Shown: positions 1 to 6,422 of the stretch, piece by piece
Layout of the letters: the number at the start of each line of letters is the position of its first letter
Position numbering within the stretch: the first letter of the stretch is position 1
Assembly: GCA_964390645.1 (NCBI GenBank)
Contig: CAYMLL010000138.1
Span: 1 to 18,983 of the forward strand
Reading direction: 5' to 3'
Origin: CAYMLL01 sp964390645
Lineage (GTDB): Bacteria; Planctomycetota; UBA8108
Length of the DNA: 18,983 bases
Position numbers and translations under genes: made by a program
Notes under the pieces: generated by a model
The model's database searches: none
Told to the model about the DNA's origin: nothing
The model's input: only the letters and a program-made list of their open reading frames with translations

Positions 1-2144
1 ACCTTCACCTTGACGACGTCACCGGCCTTCACGACGTCGTGGGGATCCTTCACGAACCGATCCGACAGGGCGGAGACGTGAACGAGCCCGTCCCGGTGCA
101 CGCCGATGTCGACGAAGGCGCCGAAGTTGGTCACGTTTGTCACCACGCCCTCGAGAACCATCCCCGCCTGCAGATCCTCCGGCTTCTCGACGCCGTCGCG
201 AAAAACCGCCGTCTTGAACTCGGGTCGCGGGTCGCGGCCCGGCTTCTCGAGCTCCGCGATGATGTCCTTCACCGTGGGAAGGCCGACGACGTCGTCCGTG
301 AGCGTCCGCAGGTCGACCGTGGAGAGAAAGTCCCTGTCACCGATGACCTGATCGATCGTGCGTTGTGACACGGCGAGCAGACGCTCCACGACCGGATAGG
401 CCTCCGGATGCACCGCCGAGGCATCGAGTGGGTCGGATCCGCCCCTGATTCGGAGAAAGCCGGCGGAGAGCTCGAAGGTCTTCGCCCCGAAGCGCTGCAC
501 ATCGAGCAGCGACTTGCGACTGTCGAACGCCCCGTGCCGGTCACGGTACGCGACAATGCGCTCGGCATGGCTCCGGTTCAATCCGGAGACACGAGAGAGA
601 AGGGAGGAAGACGCCGTGTTGACGTCCACACCGACCGCGTTGACGCAGTCCTCCACGACTCCATCCAGCGTGAGCGCGAGGGCCTTCTGGTTCACGTCGT
701 GCTGATACTGGCCGACACCGATCGACCGGGGCTCGATCTTGACGAGCTCCGCCAGGGGATCCTGAAGTCGGCGAGCGATCGATACCGCACCGCGAAACGA
801 GACATCGAGCTCCGGAAACTCCCGAGCAGCGAGCTCTGACGCCGAGTAGACCGATGCGCCGGACTCCGACACGAGCAGCTTCTGCAGGCCGAGATCGGGG
901 TGTTTCTCGATCAGCTCACCGGCGAGACGGTCCGTCTCCCGGGACGCGGTCCCGTTGCCGATCGCGACGAGGTCGGCACCGTGCCGCCTCGCCAGCGCGG
1001 CGAGAAACGTCACGGACTCCTCCCACTGCTTGCGCGGCGCGTGAGGAAAGATCGTCCCGTGCTCGACGAGCTTGCCCGTTTCGTGCACGACCGCCACCTT
1101 GACTCCCGTCCGTAGCCCCGGATCCAGCCCGATCGTCACACGCGGTCCCGCCGGCGCCGCGAGCAGGAGATCTCGCAGATTGGCGGCGAAGACCCGTCTC
1201 GCCTCCTCTTCCGCCGCGTCGCGTAGCCGTCCGGTCAGCTCGCCCTCGAGGTGCGGAAGCACCTTCTCCTTCCACGAGCACCGGGCGGTCTCGATCAGCC
1301 ATCCGTCGCACGGACGACCGCGGTCAGCGACACCGAACCTCCGACAGATGCTGCGTTCACCATGGCTGCCCTCCGTGCGCTCCCGTCCATCGTCGTCAGG
1401 CTCCGCAACGATCCCGACTCGCAGCGCCTTCTCCTTGCTGCCACGGAGCAGCGCGAGCGCGCGGTGCGACGGGACTCTGCGGACCGGCTCACAGTAGTCG
1501 AAGTAGTCCGCGAACTTGCCGGTGTCGCCACCCTTCTGCTCGGAACGTCCCCGGCCGGCTGCCCGGGATCGGATCACGCCATGCTGCCACACATGCTCGC
1601 GCAGCTCGCCGAGGAGCTGTGCGTCCTCCGCGAAACGCTCCACCAGGATGTGCCGCGCCCCCTCGAGGGCCGCGGCGGCGTCCGGGACGCCACGGTCGAC
1701 GTCGAAGTACCCGCCGGCGCAAGACAGCGGTTCCTTCGTGGGATCACCGAGGAGGGTGTCCGCCAGCTGCTCCAACCCGGCCTCGCGAGCCAGCTGGGCG
1801 CGTGTGCGTCGTTTCTTGCGAAAGGGAAGATAGAGATCCTCGAGCCGCGTCCTGGTTTCTGCCGCGCCGATCTCCCTCTCGAGCTCCGGCGTCAACCTGC
1901 CCTGCTCGGCGATCGATCGCAGGATCGTCTCGCGCCTCCCCTCCAGGCCTCGGATATACCGCAAGCGATCCTGCAGCCGACGCAGGTGACCGTCGTCCAG
2001 CCCGCCGGTGGCCTCCTTGCGGTAGCGAGCGATGAAGGGAACGGTCGCGTCCTCGTCGAGGAGCTTCACGGCCGCTTCCACTTGCCAGACGCGTGCGTCA
2101 AGCTCCTCTGCGATGCGTGCTGAAATCGTCTTCACGACAGCCAT
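1..2144 (-). CDS. tex: Tex-family transcription accessory protein, 3' end outside window
   Basis: Tex is a cytoplasmic nucleic-acid-binding protein linked to transcription and stress tolerance. Translating the minus strand from ATG at 2144 gives 714 uninterrupted codons. The N-terminal helical part starts MAVVKTISARIAEEL and contains ATVPFIARYRKEATGGLDD (about 33-51). The YqgF/RNase H-like domain starts near residue 334 with TIGLDPGLRTG. The typical Tex motif IGVGQYQHDVNQ is near 480, a helix-hairpin-helix segment (NTASSSLLSRVSGLN) near 500, and an S1 domain with VTNVTNFGAFVDIGVHRDGL starts near 655 and is cut by the edge. The family is about 720-790 residues long, so only a short C-terminus is missing. 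The start lies 3 bases after the folA stop, and GGAGAAG at the end of folA is its ribosome binding site. It is probably the last or a late gene of the uxaB-thyA-folA-tex unit. Confidence 0.95.
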   Translation of the reverse strand, partial: MAVVKTISARIAEELDARVWQVEAAVKLLDEDATVPFIARYRKEATGGLDDGHLRRLQDRLRYIRGLEGRRETILRSIAEQGRLTPELEREIGAAETRTRLEDLYLPFRKKRRTRAQLAREAGLEQLADTLLGDPTKEPLSCAGGYFDVDRGVPDAAAALEGARHILVERFAEDAQLLGELREHVWQHGVIRSRAAGRGRSEQKGGDTGKFADYFDYCEPVRRVPSHRALALLRGSKEKALRVGIVAEPDDDGRERTEGSHGERSICRRFGVADRGRPCDGWLIETARCSWKEKVLPHLEGELTGRLRDAAEEEARRVFAANLRDLLLAAPAGPRVTIGLDPGLRTGVKVAVVHETGKLVEHGTIFPHAPRKQWEESVTFLAALARRHGADLVAIGNGTASRETDRLAGELIEKHPDLGLQKLLVSESGASVYSASELAAREFPELDVSFRGAVSIARRLQDPLAELVKIEPRSIGVGQYQHDVNQKALALTLDGVVEDCVNAVGVDVNTASSSLLSRVSGLNRSHAERIVAYRDRHGAFDSRKSLLDVQRFGAKTFELSAGFLRIRGGSDPLDASAVHPEAYPVVERLLAVSQRTIDQVIGDRDFLSTVDLRTLTDDVVGLPTVKDIIAELEKPGRDPRPEFKTAVFRDGVEKPEDLQAGMVLEGVVTNVTNFGAFVDIGVHRDGLVHVSALSDRFVKDPHDVVKAGDVVKVK

Positions 2145-2147
2145 CGG

Positions 2148-2666
2148 TCACTTCTCCACGACGGGTCGTAGTGCCTTCTCGTAGACGCGAAAGCTGTACG
2201 CGTGATCGTTCTTCTCGTCGGCGTCATGCCGGGTCTCGTCGACGAGAGTCCAGCCGTCGAGGGCTCCATCAGGAATGCTGACGTCGCCGGCGACCTCGGC
2301 GTGCACGATCGTCACCAGGAGGCGGTCGCAGATCGGAAGAGCGAGCCGGTACATCGCGGCGCCGCCGATGACAAAGACCTCCTCCTGGTCGGCCGCGAGG
2401 GCGAGCGCTCGCTCGAGCGATCCGGCAACCTCGACACCCGGTGCGACGAGGTCGGCGTTCCGGGAGATCACGATGTTGCGCCGTTGTGGCAAGGGCCGAC
2501 CGAGTGACTCCCAGGTCCTGCGGCCCATGACCACCGCATGCCCCGTCGTCAGCCGGCGGAAACGCCGCAAGTCGGCGGACAGCCGCCATGGAAGAGCGCC
2601 ATCACGACCGATGACTCCGTTCTCGGACATCGCCCAGATGCACGTGAGTCGAGGCGATCCACTCAT
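2148..2666 (-). CDS. folA: Dihydrofolate reductase
   Basis: Reduces dihydrofolate to tetrahydrofolate with NADPH in the cytoplasm, regenerating the cofactor oxidised by ThyA. The protein is 172 residues, near the usual 160-170. The N-terminal strand and Met20-type loop read WAMSENGVIGRDGALPW (11-27). The conserved acidic residue is Asp32 in SADLRRF. The NADPH-binding MGRRTWESLGRPLPQR follows at 47-62, and the IGGAAMY glycine pair is at 100-106. The ATG at 2666 overlaps the thyA stop in an ATGA arrangement, which implies translational coupling; no strong ribosome binding site is seen. The frame stays open further upstream, but that extension lies inside thyA and has no DHFR character. tex follows after 3 bases. 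Confidence 0.96.
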   Translation of the reverse strand: MSGSPRLTCIWAMSENGVIGRDGALPWRLSADLRRFRRLTTGHAVVMGRRTWESLGRPLPQRRNIVISRNADLVAPGVEVAGSLERALALAADQEEVFVIGGAAMYRLALPICDRLLVTIVHAEVAGDVSIPDGALDGWTLVDETRHDADEKNDHAYSFRVYEKALRPVVEK

Positions 2667-3457
2667 ACCGCCACGGGCGCCTTGATGTGCGGATGGGGCT
2701 CGTAGCCCGACAGCTCGAAGTGCTCGACGCGGAATCCGCCGAGCTCCTCGACCCCGGAAGAAAGGCGCATCGTGGGCAGCGGGCGAGGCTCTCGCGAAAG
2801 CTGCTCGCGCGCCTGCTCGAGGTGGTTCGAGTAGAGGTGTGCATCGCCAAGCGTATGGACCAGATCTCCGGGCTCGAGCCCGGAGACTCGCGCCACCATG
2901 AGAACCAGCAGCGCGTACGACGCGATGTTGAACGGCACACCGAGAAAGACGTCGCCGCTTCGCTGATAGAGCTGGCAGGAAAGCCGGCCCCCGGCGACGT
3001 AGAACTGGTAAAGCAGGTGACACGGCGGCAACGCCATGTCGTCGAGGTCGCCGACGTTCCACGCGCTGACGATCATGCGCCGCGAGTCCGGGTTCGTGCG
3101 AATCGTGTCGACCACCTCGCGGAGCTGATCGATCGTACGCCCGTCCGGCCCTTCCCAGGATCGCCACTGCTTACCGTAGACAGGACCGAGGTTGCCGTCG
3201 GCGTCCGCCCACTCGTCCCAGATCGACACACCGTTCTCTTTCAGGTAGCGGGTGTTCGTGTCGCCGCGAATGAACCACAGGAGCTCGTGGACGATGGAGC
3301 GCAGGTGGAGCTTCTTTGTCGTCAGGAGAGGGAAACCCTCCGACAGATCGAAACGCATCTGGTGTCCGAAGACGCTCAGCGTGCCGGTTCCGGTGCGGTC
3401 GCTCTTCCGCGCGCCGTTCTCGAGGACGCGTCGCAAGAGGTCCAGGTACTGACGCAA
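2663..3457 (-). CDS. thyA: Thymidylate synthase (ThyA type)
   Basis: Methylates dUMP to dTMP using 5,10-methylene-THF, releasing dihydrofolate for FolA encoded directly downstream. The length of 264 residues equals that of E. coli ThyA. The phosphate-binding arginine lies in SDRTGTGT (19-26), HELLWF is at 57-62, and the nucleophile is Cys146 in ALPPCHLLYQF. QRSGDVFLGVPFNIASYALL follows, then GDAHLYSNHLEQ near 205-215. The C-terminus ends in the normal HIKAPVAV. The start codon is TTG at 3457: it gives the family N-terminus MRQYLDLLRRVL, and AAAGGGGG lies 7 bases upstream, inside the last codons of the uxaB-like gene. There are only 3 bases between the uxaB stop and this start, so expression probably depends on transcription and perhaps translation of uxaB. 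Confidence 0.97.
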   Translation of the reverse strand: MRQYLDLLRRVLENGARKSDRTGTGTLSVFGHQMRFDLSEGFPLLTTKKLHLRSIVHELLWFIRGDTNTRYLKENGVSIWDEWADADGNLGPVYGKQWRSWEGPDGRTIDQLREVVDTIRTNPDSRRMIVSAWNVGDLDDMALPPCHLLYQFYVAGGRLSCQLYQRSGDVFLGVPFNIASYALLVLMVARVSGLEPGDLVHTLGDAHLYSNHLEQAREQLSREPRPLPTMRLSSGVEELGGFRVEHFELSGYEPHPHIKAPVAV

Positions 3458-3460
3458 GGC

Positions 3461-4591
3461 TTACCCCCTTTCGCGGAGCAGGTCGGCGAGCACTCGCGGC
3501 TCCCGGCCCAGCTTCTCACGGTACTCGCCCAGCGTCGGGACGAGCCGCACCTTCACTTTCTCTTCGTGATACAGAGCGATCTTCTCGAGATCGTGATCGA
3601 TGAACGGATTGAGGAGACGCTCGAGAACGTCGTGAGCGAATCCCTCGGCATCCTCCACTCGAGCCTCTATCGTCGGCACGATCTCCTCGAACATCAACCG
3701 TTCGAGCCAGCCCCGGGTGGCCACGTCCTCCAGCGCCTCGCGAACCGTGCGAAATCCCGCCGGCAGCGCGCGACAGACGAGGGCCGTGTGGGCGCCGTTG
3801 AGGAGACGAACCTTGCGCAAGCTGTAGGGTGTCACGTCGTCCGTCCGCACGATCGCCGGATGATCGAAGAGGTCGAACGTCCCCTCCCGCCCTTCCCTCG
3901 CCGCCTCGATCGCGAAGAGCGCGTAGGGTTCGCAGGCGGTCAGCAGCTCGTCACGCCTCCGGAGCGGATGCTCGTCGGGGCGCCCGGTGACGACGCGATC
4001 GACGAGGCTGTTGTGCCAGTGACACGAGCCCCGAACCCATCGGCGCAAATCGGCCGGCAGACCCCAGCGTTCCGCCAGGGACTCGACAATACACAGCAGA
4101 CGGTCGGCGTTGTCGTCGAAGAGCTCGCACGGGACGATCGCGACACCGCCGAGTCCGGCCTCGAATCTCGTCCGGAGACAGAGGAGCAGCTTCCCCGGAA
4201 AGGACCTCGGCGGGGCGCTCGAGGGAGAGTCCGAGTCGTCGAGGTCGTAGCCCTTCTCCGTGGTGTTGGAGATGATGGCGCGCAGGTCGGGCGAGCGCGC
4301 GACGGCGAGAACCTCGTCCCACCGAGTGTCGGCGATGATCCCCCGACCGACACTCTCGACACGTTCCACCTCCTCCACTCGCCGGCCGTCCGAGATCCCA
4401 CGAACGAGGACGTGATACGTCCCCTTCTGGGCGTTGATCCGCTCGGCCCGCGGTCCGGGAGTCGACTGCACCATGACGACGCGGCCGACACCCTGTCCAG
4501 CCCGGTTCGCCTGCGCCACGAAAAGATCGAAGAACGCGCGCAGGAAGTTCCCGGTGCCGAACTGCAGGACGGTTTCTGGTAACGCGGTCAT
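3461..4591 (-). CDS. uxaB: Tagaturonate reductase-like enzyme, C-terminally short
   Basis: Belongs to the polyol-specific long-chain dehydrogenases; UxaB reduces tagaturonate to altronate with NADH in galacturonate breakdown. The Rossmann start VLQFGTGNFLRAF is at 8-20, the UxaB-like SNTTEKGYDL at 108-117, IVPCELFDDNAD at 152-163 and SLVDRVVTGRP at 195-205. The catalytic set K260, N265, H268 in RKVRLLNGAHTAL has the K-x4-N-x2-H spacing of the family. The protein is 376 residues, whereas E. coli UxaB is 483. It stops at RVLADLLRERG, where homologues continue with further C-terminal helices, and thyA begins at once. It may be a short functional version or a gene eroded at its 3' end. The ATG at 4591 is chosen because homology begins there; there is no clear Shine-Dalgarno sequence and the predicted leader is only about 18 bases. 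A fructuronate or other polyol reductase cannot be excluded. Confidence 0.8.
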   Translation of the reverse strand: MTALPETVLQFGTGNFLRAFFDLFVAQANRAGQGVGRVVMVQSTPGPRAERINAQKGTYHVLVRGISDGRRVEEVERVESVGRGIIADTRWDEVLAVARSPDLRAIISNTTEKGYDLDDSDSPSSAPPRSFPGKLLLCLRTRFEAGLGGVAIVPCELFDDNADRLLCIVESLAERWGLPADLRRWVRGSCHWHNSLVDRVVTGRPDEHPLRRRDELLTACEPYALFAIEAAREGREGTFDLFDHPAIVRTDDVTPYSLRKVRLLNGAHTALVCRALPAGFRTVREALEDVATRGWLERLMFEEIVPTIEARVEDAEGFAHDVLERLLNPFIDHDLEKIALYHEEKVKVRLVPTLGEYREKLGREPRVLADLLRERG

Positions 4592-4615
4592 GGCGGCTGC
4601 ACAGGCAGATCGGCA

Positions 4616-4645
4616 CTTATACGAGACGGCAGCTGCTGCTGGCAA
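4616..4645 (-). promoter_or_regulatory. Strong sigma70-like promoter for the uxaB-thyA-folA-tex unit
   Basis: Read on the minus strand, TTGCCA (4645-4640, five of six consensus bases) is followed after 18 bases by TATAAG (4621-4616, five of six). The predicted start of transcription is near 4609, only about 18 bases before the uxaB ATG at 4591. The spacer contains the 8-base palindrome GCAGCTGC, which could bind a regulator. No other comparable promoter was seen before tex, so this one may drive the whole unit. Confidence 0.6.
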
Positions 4646-4769
4646 GCGAGTTTCCGCCACGTCGCCTCGAGCCTCCACGCCACCGTACCGCACGACTCCA
4701 CCGAACGGATCGGAGATCGTCTCCCGAGTCGTGGCACCCAAGAAGCCGAGGGGGGCCACCCCGCGTGCC

Positions 4770-4810
4770 CGGGGCCGGGGGGCCCCGCGCGCCGCCGCCG
4801 CGGGCGCGCG
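4770..4810 (-). terminator. Two adjacent GC hairpins, possible terminator of the DUF1501 unit
   Basis: One hairpin pairs CGGGGCC (4770-4776) with GGCCCCG (4781-4787) around a four-base loop. The next pairs CGCGCGCC (4786-4793) with GGCGCGCG (4803-4810) around nine bases. They share two bases, so they are mutually exclusive or stacked alternatives. They lie about 110-150 bases after the DUF1501 stop. Neither is followed by a T-run in either direction, so a classical intrinsic terminator is not shown; a factor-dependent or structural terminator is a guess from position. Confidence 0.35.
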
Positions 4811-4917
4811 CCACCCTCCGCTCGTGGAGCCGCCGACACGGAGACACGCCGGCACGGCCCCCCCGTCGCTTCCCGATCGGCCCGGACGAGGCTCGACTCG
4901 CATCCGCCGCGAGGGGC

Positions 4918-6402
4918 TCAGGCGATGAGCTTCCAGACCGGATCGACCTCCTCGACGCCGACGAGCTTCTGGTCAAGGCCGTTGAAGAAGAAGCTCAGAC
5001 GGTTGGGGTCGATCCCGAGCTGATGGAGGATCGTCGCGTGGAGGTGCTTCACGTGCAGACGATCCTCGATCGCATGAGCGCCGAGCTCGTCGGTTTGACC
5101 GAGTGAATAGCCTCCCTTGAGCCCTCCTCCGGCCATCCACATCGTGAAGCCGTAGGAGTTGTGGTCGCGCCCCGTCCCCTTGGCGTATTCCGCCGTCGGC
5201 TGACGACCGAACTCACCACCCCAGACGACGATCGTCTCCTCGAGCAGTCCGCGCTGACGCAGGTCCTTGAGCAGGCCGGCCACGGGCTTGTCGGTGCGGC
5301 CCGCGTGGTAGGTGTGGTTGCGCACCATGTCGCTGTGCGCATCCCAGTTGTCGTCGTTGTGCGCGCCTCCGGAATAGACCTGCACGAAACGCACGCCACG
5401 CTCCACGAGCCGTCGCGCCAGCAGACACTTGCGGCCAAACTCCTCGGTCCGCTTCTCGTTCGCGCCGTACAGCGCGAGCGTCTTCTCCGACTCCTGGCTG
5501 AGATCGACCGCCTCCGGGGCGTGCCTTTGCATGTCATAGGCCAGCTCGTAGCTCGCGATTCTCGCCGCGAGGTTGGAGTTGCTGCTACGCTGGGCCTGGT
5601 GCTCGGCATTGAACTCCCCGAGCCGATCGAGCAGACGGCGCTGGACACTCGCGGACATGCTCGCCGGTCGCTCGAGGTCGAGGATCGGCGTCCCGGTCGC
5701 CTTTACGACCGTGCCCTGGTACGACGCCGGCATGTAGCCGCTCGTCCAGTTCTTGGCGCCGGAGATCGGACCGCCCTTGTCGTCGAGCATGACGACGAAA
5801 CCCGGGAGGTTCTGGTTCACCGAACCGAGACCGTAGTTCACCCACGAGCCGATGCACGGGTGGCCGCTGAGCACGCGACCGGAGTTCATCATCAACATCG
5901 CCGAGCCGTGAAGCGGCGAGTCCGCGTACATCGAGTGGATGAACGAGATGTCGTCGACGCAGGTCGCGAGGTGAGGAAAGAGGTCGGAGACACCCTTGCC
6001 GCACTCGCCGTAGCGCTTGAACTTCCACTTGGGACCGACGACGCGACCCTGGCTCTTGCGACCACCGCGCCCGAAGGTCTTCACCTGGATGGTCTTGCCG
6101 TCGAGCGGGTAGAGCTTCGGCTTGTGGTCGAACGTGTCGACCTGGCTGGGACCGCCGTACATGAAGAGAAAGATGACCGACTTCGCCTTGCCGACGAAGT
6201 GTGGCGCCTTCGGAGCCAGCGGACTGACGAAGGGCGTCACTCCATCCGCGGCAACGCTCTGCTTCCCGAAGAACGAGCTGCCGAGCATACCCGAGAGCGC
6301 CAGTGAGCCGAATCCAGATCCGGCTTCCCAGAGAAACTCACGCCGTGTCCGGCCGCAGAACTGCTGCCTGGACGGGTGATTGTTCGTTGTGTATCCGCTC
6401 AT
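4918..6402 (-). CDS. Tat-exported DUF1501 family protein
   Basis: A 494-residue DUF1501 protein of the kind usually encoded beside PSCyt1/DUF1549 proteins in planctomycetes. The family is sulfatase/alkaline-phosphatase-like in fold, but its reaction is not established. The N-terminus has a twin-arginine signal, TRREFLWEAGSGFGS (RR at about 20-21), followed by a small-residue stretch, so export in a folded state is expected. Family landmarks are FLFMYGGPSQVDTFDHKP, DSPLHGSAMLMMNSGR, GAHNDDNWDAHSDM, WGGEFGRQPTAEYAKG with GRDHN, and the C-terminal HATILHQLGIDPNRL. The ATG at 6402 is preceded by GGAAGGGGAG at a good distance; a TTG at 6426 in the same frame overlaps the upstream stop and is less likely. 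It starts 20 bases after the stop of the PSCyt1 gene, so the two are almost certainly co-transcribed. Confidence 0.93.
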   Translation of the reverse strand: MSGYTTNNHPSRQQFCGRTRREFLWEAGSGFGSLALSGMLGSSFFGKQSVAADGVTPFVSPLAPKAPHFVGKAKSVIFLFMYGGPSQVDTFDHKPKLYPLDGKTIQVKTFGRGGRKSQGRVVGPKWKFKRYGECGKGVSDLFPHLATCVDDISFIHSMYADSPLHGSAMLMMNSGRVLSGHPCIGSWVNYGLGSVNQNLPGFVVMLDDKGGPISGAKNWTSGYMPASYQGTVVKATGTPILDLERPASMSASVQRRLLDRLGEFNAEHQAQRSSNSNLAARIASYELAYDMQRHAPEAVDLSQESEKTLALYGANEKRTEEFGRKCLLARRLVERGVRFVQVYSGGAHNDDNWDAHSDMVRNHTYHAGRTDKPVAGLLKDLRQRGLLEETIVVWGGEFGRQPTAEYAKGTGRDHNSYGFTMWMAGGGLKGGYSLGQTDELGAHAIEDRLHVKHLHATILHQLGIDPNRLSFFFNGLDQKLVGVEEVDPVWKLIA

Positions 6403-6422
6403 CAGGGTGACTCCCCTTCCTG

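Larger units (their letters stand above)
4592..4917. other. 326-base intergenic region between the DUF1501 gene and uxaB
   Basis: No credible gene is seen here. The uxaB frame stays open upstream on the minus strand, but the extension is low-complexity Arg/Gly/Ala/Pro sequence without homology and would read through the promoter at 4616-4645. The middle (about 4750-4810) is extremely GC-rich and carries two hairpins; the uxaB-proximal end holds the promoter. Confidence 0.7.

Noticed and set aside
2667..3167. Upstream extension of the folA frame
   Set aside because: It lies inside thyA in another frame and is Arg/Ala-rich without DHFR character; DHFR homology starts just after ATG 2666.
3461..3480. 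Frameshift at the G-run as a reason for the short UxaB
   Set aside because: A shifted frame would have to continue through thyA, and no UxaB-like C-terminus is visible in the other frames there, so loss of the segment is more likely than a sequencing error.
2687..4582. Plus-strand open frame of 631 codons opposite thyA and uxaB
   Set aside because: It lies fully antisense to two genes with clear catalytic motifs, has no recognisable domain, and is explained by the scarcity of stop codons in GC-rich antisense frames.
4592..4903. Upstream extension of the uxaB frame
   Set aside because: Low-complexity sequence that covers the promoter at 4616-4645; family homology begins at ATG 4591.
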